Both the position numbers and the translations under genes were made by a program. Of a stretch of DNA of 9,168 bases, positions 1 to 5,569 are shown piece by piece. Location: contig JAUNBO010000002.1 of NCBI GenBank assembly GCA_030527065.1, forward strand, positions 16,189 to 25,356. Reading direction: 5' to 3'. The notes below the pieces were generated by a model. The model saw only the letters and a list, made by a program, of their open reading frames with translations, was not told the origin of the DNA and did no database searches. The DNA is from Bacillota bacterium (GTDB taxonomy: Bacteria; Bacillota; Clostridia; Peptostreptococcales; Anaerovoracaceae). The number at the start of each line of letters is the position of its first letter. Within the stretch, counting starts at the first letter, position 1.

Positions 1-13
1 AACAGAAAAGCAA

Positions 14-56
14 AGAGGCAGGCGCCGGTCACGGCCCTGCCTCTCTGAAAGAGAGG
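14..56 (+). promoter_or_regulatory. Leader with two mutually exclusive hairpins before murJ
   Basis: Hairpin A pairs AGAGGCAGG (14-22) with CCTGCCTCT (36-44). It continues, after a bulged C at 23, with 24-27 pairing to 32-35 around a GTCA loop, giving 13 base pairs. Hairpin B pairs CCTCTCT (40-46) with AGAGAGG (50-56) around a GAA loop and buries GAGAGG (51-56), the likely murJ ribosome binding site. The two hairpins share bases 40-44 and cannot form together. The T-rich side of hairpin A lies on the minus strand (complement of 1-13), so on the plus strand it does not look like an intrinsic terminator. The pairing is seen directly; a regulatory role is inference. Sequence left of base 1 is not available. 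Confidence 0.4.
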
Positions 57-63
57 ACTGTTT

Positions 64-1626
64 ATGCGGACAGCAGCCCGGACGGCCGTGCTTATGGCCG
101 TCCTGACTTTGGGGATGAAATTTCTCGGCTTTCTCCGGGAAATGTTTCTGGCGGGTTTTTTCGGGACCAGCTATATCACCGACGCCTACGTGATGGGCAC
201 CGCCATTCCCGGCACTCTTTTTGCAGCCATCTTTACCTCGGTGGGCGTGGCCTATCTGCCGCTCTTTTCCTCCATTGTGGAAAAGGACGGGAAGGAAGCG
301 GGAATGCGCTTCACCAACGAGACGGTGAACCTGATGGGGGTCGTCACCATCCTGCTTTCCCTCTGCGGCATTTTCCTGGCCGACGTGCTGGTGGGCTTTT
401 TTGCCTCCGGCTTTCAGGGAGAGACGGCGGCCCTGACGGCCTTCTATCTGCGGGTGGCGTTTTTCTACATTTTCTTTCAGGGAACGGCCTCGGTGATGGA
501 AGCCTATCTGCAATACCGGAGGGTGTTCCTGCCTCAGATCGCGGCAGGGTATCTGCAGGGGGGCATGGTGCTGGCGGCGGTGGTGATCAGCGCTTTCACA
601 GATCATATTTATATGGCCTTCGGCCTTTTGCTGGGAAGCGCCTTGCGGATGCTGGTGATCTGGCAGGTGGCCCGGCGGCAGGAGCTGGTGCTGCGGCCCG
701 CCTGCCGCTTCGGAGCGGCGGCCCGGCGCATCCTCGTCCTGGCGGTCCCCGTGTTCATAGGCAGCACCGTCAACCAGGTCAACACCTTTGTGGACAAGTG
801 GCTGGCGTCGGGCCTGCCCGAGGGCAGCGTGTCCGCCCTGAATTACGGCTACCTGCTGGTGAACCTCATCGTGTCCCTCACCGTCACCGTCATCGTCACC
901 ATCATCTATCCCCGCTTCGCCCAGTCCGCCGCCGCCGGGAGCATGGAGAGCTACAACGACGCTCTGGAGAAGGGGATGAACATCATCCTCATAACGGGGA
1001 TCCCCTTCTCGCTGGGCTGCATGGCCTTCAGCGACAGCGCCGTGGAGCTGGTCTATGAGAGAGGCGCTTTTGACGGGGCTTCCACGGCCCTGACCTCGGG
1101 AGCCTTTTTCTACTATTCCATAGGCATCAGCTTCATCGCCCTGAACGCCCTGCTGAGCAAGGCCTTCTATTCCCTGCAGGACACAAGGACGCCGGTGCTC
1201 TGCGGTGTGGCGGGGGCCCTGGTCAACATCGGCCTGAACCTGCTGCTGGTGGGTCCCATGGCCCATCGGGGGCTGGCCCTGGCCAGCAGCATCGCCGCCG
1301 TGGTGAACAGCCTTCTGCTGTACTGTCTTCTGCGGCACACCCACAAGGAACTGCGGGTGCTGCGGAGCCGGAAGGAAGGGGGGCTCATTGCCCTGGCGGC
1401 CCTGCTGGCGGTGGGGGCCGCCAGACTGCTGCATTCCCTCCTGACCGGAGGCGGCCCGGGGGCGGCCCTGGAAAACGCTCTGGGAAGCTTTCTTCACCTG
1501 CTGTTTTCCCTGGGCCTGGCGGCCCTGCTGGCCTGCCTGCTCTATCTGGCCCTGTTGAAGCTGTTCCGTATCCCGGAACTGGCGTTTTTGAAAGATGTTA
1601 TAAAAACAAAGAGAAAGGAAAAATAA
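64..1626 (+). CDS. murJ: MurJ/MviN-family lipid II flippase
   Basis: This 520-residue polytopic membrane protein of the MVF/MOP superfamily matches the usual MurJ length of about 510. Members move undecaprenyl-linked precursors, classically lipid II, from the cytoplasmic to the outer face for peptidoglycan synthesis. Family signatures include GFLRE near residue 22 (the conserved early Arg is R25), FGTSYITDAY at 33-42, YERGAFD at 331-337, KAFYSLQDTRTP at 366-377 and GLALASS at 403-409. About 14 hydrophobic segments span the length, and the C terminus is a short basic tail. The ATG at 64 follows GAGAGG at 51-56, a binding site that may be hidden in a hairpin. The next gene starts one base after the stop, so the two are probably translationally coupled. 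With a ligase-like gene and a CapD-like gene nearby, a role in exporting another lipid-linked glycan cannot be excluded, but MurJ motifs fit better than Wzx. Confidence 0.92.
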   Translation: MRTAARTAVLMAVLTLGMKFLGFLREMFLAGFFGTSYITDAYVMGTAIPGTLFAAIFTSVGVAYLPLFSSIVEKDGKEAGMRFTNETVNLMGVVTILLSLCGIFLADVLVGFFASGFQGETAALTAFYLRVAFFYIFFQGTASVMEAYLQYRRVFLPQIAAGYLQGGMVLAAVVISAFTDHIYMAFGLLLGSALRMLVIWQVARRQELVLRPACRFGAAARRILVLAVPVFIGSTVNQVNTFVDKWLASGLPEGSVSALNYGYLLVNLIVSLTVTVIVTIIYPRFAQSAAAGSMESYNDALEKGMNIILITGIPFSLGCMAFSDSAVELVYERGAFDGASTALTSGAFFYYSIGISFIALNALLSKAFYSLQDTRTPVLCGVAGALVNIGLNLLLVGPMAHRGLALASSIAAVVNSLLLYCLLRHTHKELRVLRSRKEGGLIALAALLAVGAARLLHSLLTGGGPGAALENALGSFLHLLFSLGLAALLACLLYLALLKLFRIPELAFLKDVIKTKRKEK

Positions 1627-1627
1627 G

Positions 1628-2893
1628 ATGGCTGTTTTCAGACCTTTTTGCGCCGTAAGACCGGCGAAGGAGCATGCGGGAGCCATGGTCTCCCCTCCCT
1701 ATGACGTGGTGGACCGGGCCGGTGCGGCCCGGATGGCAGAGGGAAATCCCTACAGCTTTCTGCACATCTGCCGTTCGGAGATAGACCTGCCGGAGGAGGT
1801 GGGGGCCTACGAAGAGGCGGTGTACGAGAAGGCCAGAGAGAATATAGAGCGCTTCCTGGAGCAGGGCGTGCTGATACAGGAAGAGCGGCCCGCCTACTAT
1901 GTGTATCGGCAGGAGGCCTATGGCAGGGCCCGGACCGGGCTGGCAGGCTGCGTCTCTGTGGACGATTACAAAAGCGGGGTCATAAAGCGCCACGAGGTGA
2001 CCCTGGCGGAAAAGGAAGAGGACCGGGTGCGGCACTTTCAGGTCTGCAGCTGCCATACGGAACCGGTGTTCCTGGCTTACCACAGCCACGCTCCCCTGGA
2101 AGAGCTGCTGAAAGGCTGGACAGAGACCCATGAGCCCGAGTACGACGTCACAGACGCCGCCGGGGTGCGGCACCTCCTGTGGCCTGTGGACCTGCCGGAG
2201 ATCAAGGAAAAGATAGAGGCGTATTTCACCGCCATGGGGAATCTGTACATCGCCGACGGTCACCACCGCTGCGCCTCCGCCGCCAGGGTGGGGCAGGCCC
2301 GGCGGGAGCTGGCAGCGGATTCGAACGGCGGGGAAGAGTTCAACTACTTCATGGCGGTGTGCTTCCCGGAGGACCAGCTGGACATCTGGGATTACAGCCG
2401 GATGGTGAAGGATCTGGCAGGCATGACGGAACAGGAATTTTTAGAGGCCTTGCGGCAGGCGGGGTTTGAGGCGGGCCCGTCCCAGGCAGAGCCCTGCGTC
2501 CCCCAAAAAAGGCATGAGTTCGGCCTGAATCTGGGCGGGACCTGGTATCCCCTGATCGCCCGCGAAGCCATCTGCCCCCAGGACGATCCTGTGAAGGGCC
2601 TGGACGTTTCCATCCTCCAGGACAGAGTGTTAGGGCCTTTGCTGGGCATCACGGATCCCAGAAGGGACAAGCGCATCGCTTTTGTGGGAGGAAAAGACAG
2701 CCTTGCCCGGATCGGGAAGGCTGTGGGAGAAAACGGGAAGCCGGGAGACGGCTCCATGGCGGCGGCCATCCTCCTGTATCCTGTCAGTATGAGTGAGATC
2801 ATGGCGGTGGCGGACCGGGGAGCGGTGATGCCACCCAAGTCCACCTGGTTTGAGCCCAAGTTAGGCAGCGGGCTTTTCCTCCACAGATTTTAA
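1628..2893 (+). CDS. DUF1015 family protein
   Basis: The 421-residue soluble protein has no signal peptide or membrane segment. Hallmarks of the DUF1015 family are visible in order: PPYDV at 23-27, KRHEVT at 120-125, YIADGHHR at 207-214, and MPPKSTWFEPKL at 401-412 followed by SGL. Length is normal for the family. No biochemical function is established to my knowledge. The DGHHR motif resembles the GERR/DGHHR motifs of the ParB/sulfiredoxin-like fold, which is only a motif-level resemblance. The start ATG lies one base after the murJ stop (TAA at 1624-1626) with AGAAAGGA just upstream, so it is likely co-transcribed with murJ. Its last ten codons and stop overlap the end of the convergent ligase-like gene. 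In some clostridia DUF1015 genes sit beside serine biosynthesis genes, but here no such neighbour is present. Confidence 0.9.
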   Translation: MAVFRPFCAVRPAKEHAGAMVSPPYDVVDRAGAARMAEGNPYSFLHICRSEIDLPEEVGAYEEAVYEKARENIERFLEQGVLIQEERPAYYVYRQEAYGRARTGLAGCVSVDDYKSGVIKRHEVTLAEKEEDRVRHFQVCSCHTEPVFLAYHSHAPLEELLKGWTETHEPEYDVTDAAGVRHLLWPVDLPEIKEKIEAYFTAMGNLYIADGHHRCASAARVGQARRELAADSNGGEEFNYFMAVCFPEDQLDIWDYSRMVKDLAGMTEQEFLEALRQAGFEAGPSQAEPCVPQKRHEFGLNLGGTWYPLIAREAICPQDDPVKGLDVSILQDRVLGPLLGITDPRRDKRIAFVGGKDSLARIGKAVGENGKPGDGSMAAAILLYPVSMSEIMAVADRGAVMPPKSTWFEPKLGSGLFLHRF

Positions 2894-4858
2894 GGGCTTC
2901 CGGGCCTTTTGCAGCATCAGGTTGATGGCGACGCCGGCGCCCAGGAGGCCGTAAAACAAAGGCATTACAGAGACGCTGCTGTCGTCTACGATGGCGGATA
3001 CCAGGAAGGCGAAAACGCCGAAGAAGATGCCCATGCCGGCGTATTCGGTGAAGCTTTCCGGCTTCCTGCAGAAGTAGAGGCGGCAGCTCTGGACCAGATA
3101 AATGCCCCAGAGAGCCAGCAGCGCCAGAAGAGAGACGCCGCCGGTGCCCACCATGATGCCCATATACATATTATGGGGCTTGTCCACTATGAGGTTGACA
3201 TCGTCCGAACCCCAGGCGCTGTATTTCCCGGCGTAGTCCTCGTGGGGGAAATAGATGCAGTAGGTGTCTGCGCCCTTCCCGATGAACAGGGTGTCCGCCA
3301 GCAGAGGCAGGGTCCGGGACCAGATGTAGCCGCGGCCGCTGCCCATGCCCGGGTTGTCCGCCCAGCCGGACCAGGGGACGTCGTAAAGAGCCACCAGTTC
3401 GCCCAGGTCGTTTTCGTAATAGAAGCCGTCGTCTGTATACTGGAACGCCCAGCGCCGGTCCGGCGTATCCAGAAGCAGATAGAGCCTGGAGCCGTCCGAA
3501 GAAGCGCCGTTGCCCAGGATCAGATAGGGATAGAAGCGGGGGTCGTCTATGGTGTAGAGACCGCTCTCCTCTACGGCGGACAAGCCCAGGCTTTCCCCTT
3601 CTGAGTCGGTGACCAGGATGGCCTGCACCGCATTGTCGCTGACCTGGAAGGAGACGGTGAGAGGCTCGCCGTTTATGCTGACCGTCACGGAATCTCCGGC
3701 GGTGATGAAGTAGTCTATGGTGGGGATGAGAGAGCCCGCTTCGGCTGCGGCTGTGTCCTCTTCTTCTGCAGAGGCTGTGGTCTGAGCACCGCCCAGAACG
3801 CCTCTGACGGCGCTGCTGACCTCCGGGATCCAGGTGGAGGATGTAATGGCCCCTGCGGCCACTATGATGACCAGAAGCACGGCCAGTGGTTTTCTCCAGT
3901 CCCAGAGTCTCTTGTTGCAGATGATGATTCCGAGAAGGAAGGCGAAGCCCAGGCCCATGATGCCGCCGGCGGATTTGGAGCCCACCAGGTTCACCATGGA
4001 CAGGGCGAAAACAGCCCCCCAGACCAGCTGCCACTTCAGGGCTTTCTGATAGAGAAAGACCATGAAGAACAGGGGGACCAGCAGGCTCAGGTAAAAGGAC
4101 ACGTAGTTGATGTTGTACACTGTCTGGTAGATCTCCCGGTTCTGGAAGGTGAATTCCAGGGTGTCCGCCATTTCCCAGTAGGCCGGGGGGAGAATGAGCT
4201 TTTTCCCCAGAGCGGTCTGGAAGAAGTCCATGTCCAGATACTGGGACAGGCCCAGGAGGCCCAGCAGGCAGGCGGCTCCCGCCACGGGGTAGACCACCCA
4301 TTTGACGCAGCGCTCCGTGTTGACGGAATTGATGATGAAGAACAGCAGGAGCATGTAGGCAAGCAGGACCGGGGTCCCTTCAAAGCGTTCGTTCCAGCCC
4401 CAGAGGGCAAATTCCTTGTAGTCGGAGAGCCCGTAGGAGAGCAGGACCATGGCGGCATAGACGAGCATGGGGATGTAAGCGAAGCACTTTTTGAAAGTGA
4501 AAGTCTGGGTCATGAAGCGGTAGAGCAGGATCAGGACTACCAGGCCGGCGGTGATCAGGATGGCCACCATCTTTACATAGCTGAAGAAATCCACTTCCTG
4601 GCCGTCGCCGGAGCTGCTCCAGAAAAACTGCTCCATGTAGGTGGTGTAGGGCATCATCCGGACCAGGGTGATGATGACGGCGGTCCAGAAGGCGATCACC
4701 AGCAGCTGGAAGACCGGCGTTTCTCTTTCGTTGAGGGAAACCTGGGCGCTTTCGCCGCCGGCGCCCCTGTGTCCCGCCGCCGTTCCCGCTTTTTTGTCTA
4801 TGCTTTTGCCGCCCTTTTCGGCGGGCCTGCCGCCGGGCGCACTTTTTTTCTTTGCCAT
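2861..4858 (-). CDS. O-antigen ligase/Wzy-like polysaccharide polymerase
   Basis: The 665-residue integral membrane protein has a basic, Gly/Lys-rich cytosolic tail (about 1-45) and about 12 hydrophobic segments. Nine lie between residues 48 and 340 and three between 568 and 650. They flank a large predicted extracytoplasmic stretch at about 341-565. Ligase/WzyC-type features are NERFEGTP at 156-163, SKSAGG at 294-299, GRGYIWSRTLPLL at 508-520, GKG at 527-529 and DKPHNMY at 559-565. R509 and H562 are plausible counterparts of the WaaL/Wzy essential Arg and His. Such enzymes transfer or polymerise undecaprenyl-linked glycans outside the membrane; the substrate is unknown here. I chose the ATG at 4858-4856 because GGAGG (complement of 4865-4869) lies six bases upstream. 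An in-frame ATG at 4945 would begin inside the promoter. The last codons overlap the DUF1015 gene. No chain-length regulator or glycosyltransferase adjoins it. Confidence 0.82.
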   Translation of the reverse strand: MAKKKSAPGGRPAEKGGKSIDKKAGTAAGHRGAGGESAQVSLNERETPVFQLLVIAFWTAVIITLVRMMPYTTYMEQFFWSSSGDGQEVDFFSYVKMVAILITAGLVVLILLYRFMTQTFTFKKCFAYIPMLVYAAMVLLSYGLSDYKEFALWGWNERFEGTPVLLAYMLLLFFIINSVNTERCVKWVVYPVAGAACLLGLLGLSQYLDMDFFQTALGKKLILPPAYWEMADTLEFTFQNREIYQTVYNINYVSFYLSLLVPLFFMVFLYQKALKWQLVWGAVFALSMVNLVGSKSAGGIMGLGFAFLLGIIICNKRLWDWRKPLAVLLVIIVAAGAITSSTWIPEVSSAVRGVLGGAQTTASAEEEDTAAAEAGSLIPTIDYFITAGDSVTVSINGEPLTVSFQVSDNAVQAILVTDSEGESLGLSAVEESGLYTIDDPRFYPYLILGNGASSDGSRLYLLLDTPDRRWAFQYTDDGFYYENDLGELVALYDVPWSGWADNPGMGSGRGYIWSRTLPLLADTLFIGKGADTYCIYFPHEDYAGKYSAWGSDDVNLIVDKPHNMYMGIMVGTGGVSLLALLALWGIYLVQSCRLYFCRKPESFTEYAGMGIFFGVFAFLVSAIVDDSSVSVMPLFYGLLGAGVAINLMLQKARKPLKSVEEKPAA
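2892..2910 (+). terminator. Weak candidate terminator after the DUF1015 gene
   Basis: AAGGGC (2892-2897) can pair with GCCTTT (2904-2909), including one G-U pair, around a six-base loop, and the T run extends to 2910. It begins inside the DUF1015 stop codon and lies within the coding sequence of the opposite gene. The stem is short and the T run is only four bases, so it may be a by-product of coding sequence. No better terminator was found for either convergent gene. Confidence 0.25.
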
Positions 4859-4916
4859 GAAAAACCTCCGAACCTTGTGTTTGCGGGAAAACGGCCGGAG
4901 CCCCTTCCCTTCTATA

Positions 4917-4945
4917 TTTATACAATATTTCCGGAGAGAGCGCAA
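4917..4945 (-). promoter_or_regulatory. Sigma-A-type promoter for the ligase-like gene
   Basis: Read on the minus strand, a weak -35 TTGCGC (4945-4940) is followed after 17 bases by a good -10 TATAAA (4922-4917). Transcription would start near 4910, leaving a leader of about 50 bases before the ATG at 4858. The position supports the shorter start of the ligase-like gene. Confidence 0.6.
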
Positions 4946-4962
4946 GAAAAAACGGATTTTCG

Positions 4963-4991
4963 TTGCCCTTCATCTATAAGGCTGGTATAAT
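4963..4991 (+). promoter_or_regulatory. Extended -10 sigma-A-type promoter for the COG2426-capD-pgi operon
   Basis: TTGCCC (4963-4968) is followed after 17 bases by a perfect TATAAT (4986-4991). The -10 is preceded by TGG, an extended -10 element. The expected transcription start is near 4998, about 60 bases before the ATG at 5060. It is the best promoter match in the window and sits back-to-back with the minus-strand promoter, their -35 boxes 17 bases apart. Confidence 0.75.
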
Positions 4992-4999
4992 ATTTTCTA

Positions 5000-5033
5000 C
5001 CGGGCCATCGTCGGGCGGTCCTGACATGCCCGG
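5000..5033 (+). promoter_or_regulatory. 5'-terminal hairpin in the leader of the COG2426 gene
   Basis: CCGGGC (5000-5005) pairs with GCCCGG (5028-5033). The stem can continue with AT/AT (5007-5008 with 5026-5027) and GTC/GAC (5010-5012 with 5023-5025) around a ten-base loop. It begins within a few bases of the expected transcription start and has no following T run, so it is not an intrinsic terminator. It could protect the 5' end of the mRNA or serve as a regulatory site; this is inference. Confidence 0.4.
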
Positions 5034-5059
5034 CGGATTTCACCACACAGGGGAGAGGG

Positions 5060-5548
5060 ATGCAAGAGGCTTTTGATTTTTTTTCCGGCCTGGGAGCGGA
5101 ATGGGCGCTGTTCATCATTTCCATGCTGCCCCTCATAGAGCTCAGAGGCTCCATCATAGTGGGCGCAGCCACAGGGATGCTCTGGCTTCCCGCGTATCTC
5201 ATCAGCGTGGCAGGCAGCATGCTCCCCGCCCCCGCAGTGATCCTTTTCGGGCGGAAGATCATCTCCTGGTTCAAGAAAATCCCTCTTTTTTCTCCTTTGG
5301 TTGAAAAATATGAAAAGAAGCTGTTGAAAAAGGCGGATAAAGTGGTAAAATATGAGTTGGCAGGGCTTCTGCTGTTCGTGGCCGTCCCTTTGCCGGGGAC
5401 AGGAGTGTGGACAGGCTCCTTTATTGCGGCCCTGCTGGATCTCAGGATGAAATTTGCACTTCCGGTGATTTTGCTGGGCAACTGCATTGCCGGCGCCATC
5501 ATGCTCTTTCTGTCCTATGGGACGGCGGAGCTCCTGAAAGGTTTTTAA
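5060..5548 (+). CDS. COG2426 small multidrug export family membrane protein
   Basis: The 162-residue membrane protein matches the COG2426/Sm_multidrug_ex family. Signatures are MLPLIELRGS at 22-31 and PLPGTGVWTG at 110-119, which are typical of the family and may form re-entrant segments. Hydrophobic stretches lie at about 13-25, 40-66, 100-125 and 133-155, with a strongly basic, helical, probably cytosolic section at about 72-98. The family name is historical; direct evidence for drug export is thin, and the actual substrate is unknown. The start ATG follows a GGGGAGAGGG purine run and lies about 60 bases downstream of a strong promoter. It is the first gene of a plus-strand set and ends 21 bases before the capD-like gene. 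The middle of the gene is noticeably richer in A/T than its surroundings and carries a candidate internal promoter. Confidence 0.85.
   Translation: MQEAFDFFSGLGAEWALFIISMLPLIELRGSIIVGAATGMLWLPAYLISVAGSMLPAPAVILFGRKIISWFKKIPLFSPLVEKYEKKLLKKADKVVKYELAGLLLFVAVPLPGTGVWTGSFIAALLDLRMKFALPVILLGNCIAGAIMLFLSYGTAELLKGF
5324..5351 (+). promoter_or_regulatory. Candidate internal promoter upstream of the capD-like gene
   Basis: Inside the COG2426 gene, TTGAAA (5324-5329) is followed after 16 bases by TAAAAT (5346-5351), and the -10 is preceded by TGG. Each box is one base from consensus. It lies in an unusually A/T-rich patch about 220 bases before the capD-like start and could give capD-pgi their own transcript. 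It also encodes a Lys-rich segment, so chance is possible. Confidence 0.4.
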
Positions 5549-5569
5549 TTGGTCCAGTAAGAGGGTTTC

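Noticed and set aside
14..44. Hairpin before murJ as an intrinsic terminator of an upstream plus-strand gene
   Set aside because: No T run follows the stem on the plus strand; the T-rich flank is on the minus strand, where no gene in this window would need it.
64..1626. Reading the first gene as a Wzx-type capsule flippase
   Set aside because: The Arg/DAY, ERGAFD and FYSLQDTRTP motifs fit MurJ/MviN more closely, though substrate cannot be proved from sequence.
3171..4301. Minus-strand open frame of 376 codons in a different frame of the ligase-like gene
   Set aside because: Arg/Gly/Pro/His-rich frame shadow of a gene with clear membrane segments and motifs.
4866..4900. Pairing between CTCCG and the CGGAG binding site in the ligase-like leader
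   Set aside because: Only five base pairs across a loop of about 25 bases; too weak to claim.
4859..4945. N-terminal extension of the ligase-like gene to the ATG at 4945
   Set aside because: It would start inside the -35 box of the minus-strand promoter and lacks a binding site, while the ATG at 4858 has GGAGG six bases upstream.
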